Source: Piscirickettsiaceae bacterium
GTDB taxonomy: Bacteria > Pseudomonadota > Gammaproteobacteria > Nitrosococcales > Methylophagaceae
Reading direction: 5' to 3'
Assembly: GCA_013215825.1 (NCBI GenBank)
Contig: JABSQN010000004.1
Location: 248,001 to 312,000 of the forward strand
DNA length: 64,000 bases
Shown here: piece by piece, positions 56,465 through 64,000 of the stretch
Numbering within the stretch: position 1 is the stretch's first letter
Layout of the letters: every line of letters begins with the position of its first letter
Translations under genes and position numbers: made by a program
The notes under the pieces: model-generated
What the model was told of the DNA's origin: nothing
What the model saw: only the letters and a program-made list of their open reading frames with translations
Databases searched by the model: none

Positions 56465-57645
56465 TGAAATCTAATAGAGGGTATTCTTTAATTGAGTTAT
56501 CAATCACCTTAGTTATATTAGGATTATTGGCTAGTCTTGTCATTAGCTATGTCCAACAAAAAGATGAGTCAGTTAAGCTTGATAGACAATATAATGAAGC
56601 TTTAGTACTTCCTATTCAACAGGCAATCGAAGGCTTTATTTATGCTAATCATCGCCTGCCTTGTCCGGCCTCATCAAGTAATGGCTTTGAAAACTGTGCA
56701 ATTGCTAATGGGCAAGTTCCCTATGCTACCTTAGGTTTAGCACAGAACTTTACTAATTCAGCAGGAATTACTTTTGATTATGAAGTCTATGCCAATGCTA
56801 ATAATACTCCACCTGCAGTTGATGCTATGGCTGTCAATGCAGATCTTAGAAGCCTAATTGATCGGAATCGACCTTTTATTGACCCTGAAACACTGCCAAT
56901 TCTAAAAGGAACAGTTTTGGGTCACCTTAATGGCTTAGATATATGTCAAGCAATTGCTAATGCTCGCTCTATCACTGTAGCCAATCCAACTGACGCTAAT
57001 AATGTATTTGATCCCATAGTGGTTGTAGGCTCTATTATTGATAACCCAGACAATGAAATTGCTGAAATTGCTGGCGAACAGAAGAAATTTCTCTATAAAT
57101 CTGTTGCTTATGTATTAACGGATAAGGGCTATGATTTATATGAAGATGACGATGATTATCGGATCCCTATACATTTTGATGCTCTATGGAGTGTTTTAGG
57201 CTGTGTTTATGGTGAATCACCTACTGGTCATGCACATGCCAATACAGTAAATGCAACAGAAATAATGCAACAATCAATGATTGATTATAAAGTACAGGTA
57301 GAGTTAGCTGCTGATATTGCTGCTGCTGACGTTGCTGCATCAACAGCAACACTTTTAAATGCTATAGCCTCAGTTGCAACGGCAGCAGCAGCTCTTCCCA
57401 TTGGTACTGCACAATCTATTCTTACTGCGGGGGCTGCAGCACCATCAATTGGTTTATCACTTGCCGCTATTGCAGCCGCAAGCCTAGCACTTACTTCGGC
57501 CATTCTCTTAGAGTCTGATGCTATTGCACTTGAAGTTGCAGCAGATGATTTAGTTGGTATTGCAGCAGGTTTAGTCAATGATATAACAGATATAAGAAAT
57601 ACCGTACGACTACATATGGAACAAGCAGATGCGGCAGGCATTTAG
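56464..57645 (+). CDS. Large prepilin-like protein (393 aa) with Ala-rich C-terminal module
   Basis: The signal is SNRG/YSLIELSITLVILG; the residue after Gly is Tyr rather than Phe. HRLPCPASSSNGFENC is near residue 62. Residues 280-370 are strongly Ala-rich and hydrophobic (ATAAAALPIG, SLAAIAAASLALTSAILL). It ends in a charged helix. It sits directly after the 385-residue paralogue. Confidence 0.85.
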   Translation: MKSNRGYSLIELSITLVILGLLASLVISYVQQKDESVKLDRQYNEALVLPIQQAIEGFIYANHRLPCPASSSNGFENCAIANGQVPYATLGLAQNFTNSAGITFDYEVYANANNTPPAVDAMAVNADLRSLIDRNRPFIDPETLPILKGTVLGHLNGLDICQAIANARSITVANPTDANNVFDPIVVVGSIIDNPDNEIAEIAGEQKKFLYKSVAYVLTDKGYDLYEDDDDYRIPIHFDALWSVLGCVYGESPTGHAHANTVNATEIMQQSMIDYKVQVELAADIAAADVAASTATLLNAIASVATAAAALPIGTAQSILTAGAAAPSIGLSLAAIAAASLALTSAILLESDAIALEVAADDLVGIAAGLVNDITDIRNTVRLHMEQADAAGI

Positions 57646-57671
57646 AACACATAATTCAAAAGAGAAACGTA

Positions 57672-58361
57672 ATGAAAAATAATGCTCAAAATAGCCAAAG
57701 TGGATTTACTCTTGTAGAGTTATCAATTGTATTAGTAGTTATAGGAATAATTATCGGTGCAATGTCAATAGGAAAAGATTTGCAACGCAATGCCATTTAT
57801 CAGCAGATTAATTCTACTTTCGTTCAGGCATGGGGCATGGCTTATCAGGCTTATTACGACCGTACGGGTATTGTGGTTGGAGATAGCCCCGCTAGTCCAA
57901 CACTAAAAGTTAATGCTAGTACAACAGAACGCTGTAGCACCGATTTATATACATCAATGGATGCGGCAGGTGTGAGTTTACCTCAAGGCCGAGCAGAGGG
58001 AAGTGAAGATGCTTTTATTTATTTAGATACTAATGGTAATCCACAACAAGTTGTTGTTTGTTTTCAAAATGTAATATGGTCCATTCCCGGTGCAACATCT
58101 GGCTATGTCACACGATTTAAAAATGTGATGGTCATTAAGTCACTAACGCCTGCCTTAGCTCGTTTCATCGATAATCAGATTGATAGTCGTACTGATGCTC
58201 GTTTTGGATTGTTTAGACAAGATACTCAAGCAGGAGCAACAACTACTGCTTCACTAGAATGGAGTATCGATAACCGTAGTCGTTACGGCACAACTTCTGC
58301 TGATAATTTGGATGAAGACCAAGTCGCAGTGGTAACAGCCTATTATTTAATGAGCCAATAG
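57672..58361 (+). CDS. Prepilin-like protein 7, paralogue of proteins 1 and 2
   Basis: The protein has 229 residues. The signal QSG/FTLVELSIVLVVIG is followed by AMSIGKDLQRNA, then LPQGRAEGSEDAFIYLDTNG and a VCFQN. It closes the locus with a member of the family that opens it. Confidence 0.85.
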   Translation: MKNNAQNSQSGFTLVELSIVLVVIGIIIGAMSIGKDLQRNAIYQQINSTFVQAWGMAYQAYYDRTGIVVGDSPASPTLKVNASTTERCSTDLYTSMDAAGVSLPQGRAEGSEDAFIYLDTNGNPQQVVVCFQNVIWSIPGATSGYVTRFKNVMVIKSLTPALARFIDNQIDSRTDARFGLFRQDTQAGATTTASLEWSIDNRSRYGTTSADNLDEDQVAVVTAYYLMSQ

Positions 58362-58755
58362 TTAATTAACCTGAGAGCTGATGTAATTAATATAGATATA
58401 TTCTGAAAACTTAATTTCAACAAGACTACAATTTCTTACCTCTGCCACTTGCCTAATAATAGCTTCAACTTCATTTCTAAATTGACTTACCAATTCTATT
58501 TTTAGCTGATCAGTTGAATTTCGGATAATAGTGGCTATTTTTGTCACTCTATATTTGATTTATGCATCACTATGCTAAAATATATAGCTAGTAAAGTTTA
58601 AAATCATGAACAAAAAATAATATGAGTGTAAGTTCAATAATAGGGGCAATATCTTTATAAAGTATTGCTTGATATGTTTCGAAAAGAGCCATTTAACTTA
58701 TCATGACCCTATATTTATAAACAATACTTTTTCCCATAAGGATTTTAGACATTTA
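58362..58755. other. Gap between pilus locus and response regulator
   Basis: A 61-codon minus-strand frame (58362-58547, GTG start, MTKIATIIRNSTDQLKIELV...) looks protein-like but has no ribosome site or known family. TTGATT and TAAAAT near 58557-58579 could be a promoter for the response regulator, with a spacing of about 15 bases. No terminator is obvious after the last pilin. Confidence 0.35.
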
Positions 58756-59355
58756 ATGAAAGTACTACTCGCCGATGATCACGGATTATTTAGAGATAGC
58801 ATGGCTATTTGGCTCAAACAATATCCTGAGCCAATGCAGATTGAGTTTGCTATAGATTGGGCTAGTTTAATAAAGAAATTAGATAACTCATTCACTCTTA
58901 TTATGCTTGATTTGAATATGCCAGGAATGTTCGGGGCAACCAGTATTGGTGAGCTGGCAAAATCATTTCCAAACACACCGATCCTTGTTGTTTCAGCGAA
59001 TGAAGATCCCCAAACTATTAATGCTTGTATTGAACACGGTGCATCAGGCTACATAACTAAAGCAAGTGACGGGCAAGAGATTATTAAAGCTGTTTCAACT
59101 GTACTTAATGGCGAGATATATCAACCGACAAGCTATTCCACAAATACCAGACTTCTTGCCCCAGAAGCATTAAACAAAAGACAATTTGAATTATTATCTC
59201 ACCTTGCTACAGGAGAAACTAATAAAATTATTGCACAGAAGATGCGCCTATCTGAAGGTACTATCAAACAATATGTCAGCCAGATATTAGATATTCTAGA
59301 TGTAGATAATCGTACTCAAGCGGGTAACAAAGCTAGGAAAATATTAGGTTTCTAG
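58756..59355 (+). CDS. NarL/LuxR-type response regulator
   Basis: The protein has 199 residues from the ATG at 58756 (MKVLLADDHGLFRDS). An upstream frame to 58669 adds 29 residues outside the fold. The receiver has Asp in MLDLNMPGM. The output is a LuxR helix-turn-helix (LNKRQFELLSHLATGETNKIIAQKM...GTIKQYVS). It probably works with the convergent hybrid kinase and may control the pilus locus ending 400 bases upstream. Its 3' end overlaps the kinase gene by 12 bases. Confidence 0.92.
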   Translation: MKVLLADDHGLFRDSMAIWLKQYPEPMQIEFAIDWASLIKKLDNSFTLIMLDLNMPGMFGATSIGELAKSFPNTPILVVSANEDPQTINACIEHGASGYITKASDGQEIIKAVSTVLNGEIYQPTSYSTNTRLLAPEALNKRQFELLSHLATGETNKIIAQKMRLSEGTIKQYVSQILDILDVDNRTQAGNKARKILGF

Positions 59356-61071
59356 CACTTTGGCTATTTCGCTTTTCAACGTTTTACTATTTACGGGTTT
59401 AAGTAATAATTGGCAGTGTTCTCTAGTTATTTCAGCCACAAGCGAATGTGATGAATCCCCTGTTATGATGAGTGCAGGAATATCCAACTTGAAATAATCG
59501 CGAACTGCCCGTACTGCATCAACCCCTATTTTATCATCTCGTAAACGGTAATCAGAAATAATTAAGTCGGGTGAAGGGTAAGGGTCCTGCTCTAGTGTTT
59601 TCATTAATTCATCCTCAGAACTTACTGATAAGACTTCGCATTCCCAAATTCGTAATAAGGATTTAATTGCATCTCGTACGGACTCTTCATCATCAAGAAT
59701 AATAATAAATAATCCTGAAAGTTCTACTGAATGTTCTATTTCAGTATTATTTAACTCCATAACCTCATAATTTTCAATAGCTATCGATAATGAGAACAGA
59801 GTTCCCTTACCTATGTCACTGGCCACATCAACGGGAATATTAAGTAATGTTGATAATCGTTTAACAATCGCAAGCCCTAAACCTAAGCCTTTAGTTCTAT
59901 CTCGCTCGGGATTATTGAGTTGATAAAATTCAGAAAAAATATTATTAAGTTCTGATGCTGCAATGCCTTGTCCATTGTCTCGAATATCAATACTTGCATA
60001 ACCGTCACTCTCTGAAGTAGCAATACTAAGATCGCAATTTTCATTATGATTAATGGCATTAGATATTAAGTTCCTCAACATTAGTCCTAAAAGAATAGGG
60101 TCAGTATGAACGACTATTTCATCTAATTTAAATTCAATTACAATATTTTTTTCTTTAGCTTGTTCATCAAACTCATTGCATATCGATGCTAATAATATGG
60201 TTAATGAAAAATAGCTTTTATTAATATTTACTCCACCGGAATCAAGGCGAGATATATCCATCAAAGCATTTAATAAATCGCCTAATGCTTCACTTGAAGC
60301 ACTTGCTTTATTAATTAATTCAAGATGATTTTTTTCGCTTAGCTGTATTTGTAAGGCACCAAGGTACAGATCTAGAGCATGTAAAGGTTGGCGTAAATCA
60401 TGACTAGTAGCAGCAAGGAAGCGAGATTTATTTCTATTTTCTTTTTCTGCCAACTCTCTTTGAATCTTGGTTTCCTCAAGTAAATCAGTATTTTCAAATC
60501 TAAGGCGAATCGTATCCAATACATTTCTATTTACAAAAACAGATAATCCCATTAGGGCTAGTAAATACACTATAACTAGGGAGCCTGTTATTGTATATTC
60601 TGTCCCTTGTTGATTTAAAAAATAGAGTCCGGAGGGAAATAGTGTAGGAATACTAAAGGCATAATAATTAGGCAAATAAGTCGATAAAGGAACTAAGCTA
60701 CCAGCCGCCATACCCGTCAATATAAAATCTAGAACTAATATATCCGAATCAAGACTTGGTTGTAAAATATAAAGTAAAGCAACACCCCATAACATCCCCG
60801 ATAAAAAAGATGTGAATGTGAACATATTTAGCCAATATGTCGGAGTACGCTGCTCGCTTCTTTTTTTAAAATTAATCACCAGCCATATTCGGCCCATCGT
60901 TAGAATACTAACAAATGACGCCCACATTATTAGTAAACTTTGATCTACTTTTGTCCAATAATTCCAAAGAACAAGGATCATTAACAAAATGGTTACAAAC
61001 AAAAGTATCGGTGATTGATTATATAAAATCTGGCTTTGAGCACGTTGAATATTATTATGATTATGCATCAA
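59344..61071 (-). CDS. Hybrid sensor histidine kinase (7TM-like, HisKA-HATPase-REC)
   Basis: The protein has 575 residues. About seven hydrophobic segments lie in residues 20-190. HisKA reads ATSHDLRQPLHALDLYLGAL, the HATPase has DNGQGIAASE and GLGLGLAIVKR, and a C-terminal receiver has Asp in IISDYRLRDD. It has no recognisable ligand domain. The convergent partner is the LuxR-type regulator at 58756. An Hpt protein is not seen. Confidence 0.92.
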   Translation of the reverse strand: MMHNHNNIQRAQSQILYNQSPILLFVTILLMILVLWNYWTKVDQSLLIMWASFVSILTMGRIWLVINFKKRSEQRTPTYWLNMFTFTSFLSGMLWGVALLYILQPSLDSDILVLDFILTGMAAGSLVPLSTYLPNYYAFSIPTLFPSGLYFLNQQGTEYTITGSLVIVYLLALMGLSVFVNRNVLDTIRLRFENTDLLEETKIQRELAEKENRNKSRFLAATSHDLRQPLHALDLYLGALQIQLSEKNHLELINKASASSEALGDLLNALMDISRLDSGGVNINKSYFSLTILLASICNEFDEQAKEKNIVIEFKLDEIVVHTDPILLGLMLRNLISNAINHNENCDLSIATSESDGYASIDIRDNGQGIAASELNNIFSEFYQLNNPERDRTKGLGLGLAIVKRLSTLLNIPVDVASDIGKGTLFSLSIAIENYEVMELNNTEIEHSVELSGLFIIILDDEESVRDAIKSLLRIWECEVLSVSSEDELMKTLEQDPYPSPDLIISDYRLRDDKIGVDAVRAVRDYFKLDIPALIITGDSSHSLVAEITREHCQLLLKPVNSKTLKSEIAKVLET

Positions 61072-61089
61072 ACATTAAATCCGTACATA

Positions 61090-61121
61090 AAAAAAGGGTA
61101 CCCTTGATAGGATACCCTTTT
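61090..61121 (-). terminator. Terminator of typA
   Basis: On the minus strand AAAAGGGTATCCT pairs with AGGGTACCCTTTT and is followed by a T-run, 25 bases after the typA stop. Confidence 0.88.
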
Positions 61122-61145
61122 CTGTTACTTCATGTTTGAAGTTGA

Positions 61146-62975
61146 CTATTTTTTCTTACGAGAAGCACTCTTACGTTCATGTTCCAGCAATAAGCGTTTA
61201 CGAACTCTTAATGAACTTGGTGTAACTTCTAACAACTCATCTTCACCAATAAACTCTAAAGCTTGCTCTAGGCTCATACGGATAGGCGGTGTTAAGTTAA
61301 TCGCTTCATCAGTACCTGATGCGCGTACGTTGGTTAGTTGCTTACCTTTTAATGGGTTTACTACTAAATCGTTATCACGTGAGTGAATACCGATTACCAT
61401 ACCTTCATATACGACATCATTATGACCGATAAACATACGACCACGTTCTTGCAAACTAAAGATGGAAAATGCAACGGCTTTACCCAAGCCATTGGCAATC
61501 ATCACACCATTGCTACGCTCACCAAACTTACCTTCTTTCACTGGTGCATAGTGATCAAAGACACTAAAGATCAAACCGGTACCTTGAGTTGCAGTTAAGA
61601 ACTCAGTACGGAAGCCGATCAAGCCACGTGAAGGAATAATAAAGTCTAAACGAACACGACCTTTACCATCTGGAACCATATCTTGTAATTGCGCGCCACG
61701 CTCACCTAATTTTTCCATGATTGAACCTTGATGTTCAGCTTCAACATCAGCGGTTACAGCTTCATAAGGTTCTTGTTTCACACCATCGATTTCGCGAATG
61801 ATAACTTCAGGACGAGATACACCCATCTCAAAACCTTCACGACGCATATTTTCAATCAATACAGATAAATGTAGCTCGCCACGACCTGATACACGGAACT
61901 TATCAGGATCAGTTGGAATTTGTTCAACTTTCAACGCCACGTTATGAATCAACTCACGATCTAAACGGTCTTTAATTTGACGTGTTGTTACAAACTTACC
62001 TTCTTGACCGGCCATTGGTGAATTATTCACTTGGAAAGTCATGGTTACAGTAGGTTCATCAACTGATAATGGCGGTAATGCTTCAACTTCTGATGGATCA
62101 CATAGTGTATCAGAGATATTAAGCTTATCTATTCCCGTAAAGGCGATAATATCACCGGCTTCGGCAGTTTCAACTTCTTCACGCTTCAAGCCCATAAAGC
62201 CCATAACAGTCAAAACGCGAGCATTACGTTTATTGCCTTCAGTATCTACAATAGTCACTGGTGTATTTGTTTTAACTTTACCGCGTTCAATACGACCAAC
62301 ACCAATTACGCCTACATAGCTGTTGTAATCTAATGATGAAACTTGCATACGGAAAGGACCTTCTGTATCCACATCAGGTGCAGACACTTTATCCACAACC
62401 AGTTGAAATAAAGGATCCATATTACCGTCACGTACTGTGTCTTCTAAGCCTGCATAACCATTTAAGCCTGATGCATAAATAACATCAAAGTCTAACTGCT
62501 CATCGGTTGCATCTAAGTTTGCAAACAGATCAAATGTTTGATCAAGTACCCAACCTGGACGCGCACTAGGCTTATCAATTTTATTGATAACAACAATCGG
62601 TTTCAAACCTAACGCCAAGGCTTTTTGCGTTACAAAACGAGTTTGAGGCATCGGACCTTCAGATGAATCAACCAATAGTAGAACAGAATCAACCATCGAT
62701 AAAACACGTTCAACCTCACCACCAAAATCGGCATGACCCGGAGTGTCTACGATATTGATATGGTAATCATTCCATTTTACTGCCGTATTTTTAGACAGAA
62801 TGGTAATACCGCGCTCTCTTTCAAGATCATTTGAATCCATCACTCGATCTTGTAATTCCTCATGGTCACTAAATGTGCCCGATTGGCGTAACAATTCATC
62901 AACCAAGGTAGTTTTACCATGATCGACGTGAGCAATAATTGCGATATTTCTTAATTTTTTAGTAGTAATTGTCAT
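61146..62975 (-). CDS. typA: Ribosome-associated GTPase BipA/TypA
   Basis: The protein has 609 residues. The GTPase has AHVDHGKTTLVD, DTPGHADFGGEVERVL and NKIDKPSARP; an EF-G-like domain and the BipA C-terminal domain follow (ASGTDEAINLTPP). The C-terminal tail is basic. It assists 50S assembly and stress adaptation. It is monocistronic with its own terminator. Confidence 0.97.
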   Translation of the reverse strand: MTITTKKLRNIAIIAHVDHGKTTLVDELLRQSGTFSDHEELQDRVMDSNDLERERGITILSKNTAVKWNDYHINIVDTPGHADFGGEVERVLSMVDSVLLLVDSSEGPMPQTRFVTQKALALGLKPIVVINKIDKPSARPGWVLDQTFDLFANLDATDEQLDFDVIYASGLNGYAGLEDTVRDGNMDPLFQLVVDKVSAPDVDTEGPFRMQVSSLDYNSYVGVIGVGRIERGKVKTNTPVTIVDTEGNKRNARVLTVMGFMGLKREEVETAEAGDIIAFTGIDKLNISDTLCDPSEVEALPPLSVDEPTVTMTFQVNNSPMAGQEGKFVTTRQIKDRLDRELIHNVALKVEQIPTDPDKFRVSGRGELHLSVLIENMRREGFEMGVSRPEVIIREIDGVKQEPYEAVTADVEAEHQGSIMEKLGERGAQLQDMVPDGKGRVRLDFIIPSRGLIGFRTEFLTATQGTGLIFSVFDHYAPVKEGKFGERSNGVMIANGLGKAVAFSIFSLQERGRMFIGHNDVVYEGMVIGIHSRDNDLVVNPLKGKQLTNVRASGTDEAINLTPPIRMSLEQALEFIGEDELLEVTPSSLRVRKRLLLEHERKSASRKKK

Positions 62976-63028
62976 TAGTTATAAGTTCTGTATGTGAATG
63001 CTGTTCGCATATAAAAATGTAAAAAAGA

Positions 63029-63826
63029 TTATTTTTTCAGCTCATCAGTTAAATGAGGCGTAATTCTATTTAATATTTGTTGCTGTATTCGTAGGTTGCC
63101 AACCACCAAGTTACCGCTCTTGAAATAATCATCGCCACCAGCAAAGTCACTAACAACCCCACCCGCTTCTTCGATTAGCAATACACCTGCGGCTAAATCC
63201 CACTTTTCCAAACCAATTTCCCAATAGCCATCTACACGACCTGCAGCGACATAGGCTAAATCTAATGCGGCTGAACCGGCTCGACGTACATCTGCAACCT
63301 GGGAAAAGACTGAATTAAATGTCGCTAAATAGGTCTCTGTATGCTGCGGGTATTTAAACGGAAATCCTGTAGCAATTAATGTATTTTTGAGCTCTTTTGC
63401 TTTCGTTACACGTAGACGACGGTCATTTAATTGCGCTCCAGCACCACGACTGGCTGAAAACAGCTCTTCTCGTAGTGGATCATAAATAACAGCATGCTCT
63501 ATTTTACCGCGGATCATAATCGCTATTGAGATGCAATAATGTGGGAAGCCATGTAAGAAATTAGTTGTACCATCTAAAGGGTCAATGATCCAAACAGTCT
63601 CATTATCACCTTGAGGACCTGATTCTTCAGCCAAAATTGCGTGTTCAGGGTAGGCTTTATGAATGGTATTGATGATTTCTTGTTCAGCCACGCGATCTAC
63701 ATCGGTGACAAAATCATTACGACCTTTGGTAGTAATCTCAAGATGTTCAACATGTTGTAGTGAGCGAATAATAAGGCTACCCGCATTACGGGCTGCCCGA
63801 ATAGCGATATTCAGCATGGGATGCAT
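63029..63826 (-). CDS. suhB: Inositol-1-monophosphatase family protein SuhB
   Basis: The protein has 265 residues and starts MHPMLNIAIRAARNAG. The metal site shows EESG, DPLDGTTNF and the later WDLAAGVLLIEEAGG. In E. coli SuhB also takes part in rRNA antitermination. It lies 53 bases upstream of typA on the same strand. Confidence 0.95.
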   Translation of the reverse strand: MHPMLNIAIRAARNAGSLIIRSLQHVEHLEITTKGRNDFVTDVDRVAEQEIINTIHKAYPEHAILAEESGPQGDNETVWIIDPLDGTTNFLHGFPHYCISIAIMIRGKIEHAVIYDPLREELFSASRGAGAQLNDRRLRVTKAKELKNTLIATGFPFKYPQHTETYLATFNSVFSQVADVRRAGSAALDLAYVAAGRVDGYWEIGLEKWDLAAGVLLIEEAGGVVSDFAGGDDYFKSGNLVVGNLRIQQQILNRITPHLTDELKK

Positions 63827-64000
63827 AGACTAATTTTTCCAGAGCAATAAAACAATGTTGCTTCGTGATTAATATCACAAGCAATTAAAGCCCGCCATTA
63901 TACCAACAAATTGAACTATATATCAGATTAGATTACTGGCCGTTGGACAGAGTAATTAATTCCTGATAGCCTCACACTGTATGTTGCCTTTAGCAATATC
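63827..64000. other. Window end, no gene seen
   Basis: The last 174 bases hold no supported gene. They probably contain the suhB promoter region; no specific element is convincing. Confidence 0.4.

Noticed and set aside
57285-57641. Minus-strand 118-codon Ala/Ser-rich frame
   Set aside because: Antisense of the Ala-rich tail of the 393-residue prepilin; GC-type codon symmetry makes such shadows open.

Overview
This window is chromosomal DNA from a gammaproteobacterium, AT-rich by eye (about 40% GC). The gene order thrS-infC-rpmI-rplT-pheS-pheT-ihfA-merR, the bioB-F-H-C-D cluster, pilS-pilR and an MSHA-type pilus assembly locus all point to the Gammaproteobacteria. I cannot fix the genus; aquatic AT-rich lineages of the Methylophaga/Cycloclasticus kind are one guess, not a finding.

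Layout. 1-2423 (-): metH, cut by the window edge. 2424-8640: an accessory island. It is a short integron cassette array with no integrase in view: a glyoxalase-like cassette, a 3.6-kb cassette holding a four-gene system that resembles the ABC three-component (ABC-3C) conflict systems, then a scrambled stretch with a broken REP-type transposase, a tiny basic protein and a tag (3-methyladenine glycosylase) gene. Two full attC sites (3351-3452 and 6957-7070) and one collapsed attC (8007-8025) mark the array. 8733-10798 (+): PIN-PhoH ATPase and a PilZ-like protein. 10809-15097 (-): RND pump and its adaptor. 15189-20467 (-): lapG-like peptidase and the biotin genes. 20511-22758 (+): comF, a GAF-GGDEF protein and a potassium channel. 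22759-23826: decayed DNA with a frameshifted cytochrome b561. 23827-31112 (-): merR-like, ihfA, pheT, pheS, rplT, rpmI, infC and thrS, preceded by tRNA-Val. 31284-31734: a nest of dRS3-like palindromes. 31735-35828: uvrB (-), then an aminotransferase, tRNA-Asn and a degenerate GGDEF protein (+). 35910-39666 (-): a CheZ-like protein, pilR, pilS and a small membrane protein.

40246-58361 (+) is one long, tightly packed locus for an MSHA/type II-like fibre. It has the inner-membrane platform (PilO-, PilM/N- and PilP-like proteins, GspF/MshG), the motor ATPase MshE, the secretin MshL, MshN, an ExeA-like MshM, and seven prepilin-like proteins. Three of these prepilins are far larger than normal (385, 393 and 828 residues). 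They carry an RLPCP motif after the N-terminal helix and a long Ala/Gly-rich hydrophobic module further on. No prepilin peptidase is present, so processing must use one encoded elsewhere. A LuxR-type response regulator and a convergent hybrid histidine kinase (58756-61071) follow. The window ends with typA and suhB on the minus strand.

The two most promising undescribed systems are the ABC-3C-like operon travelling as an integron cassette, whose first two proteins share a 21-residue repeat, and the pilus locus with oversized, partly membrane-like prepilins.
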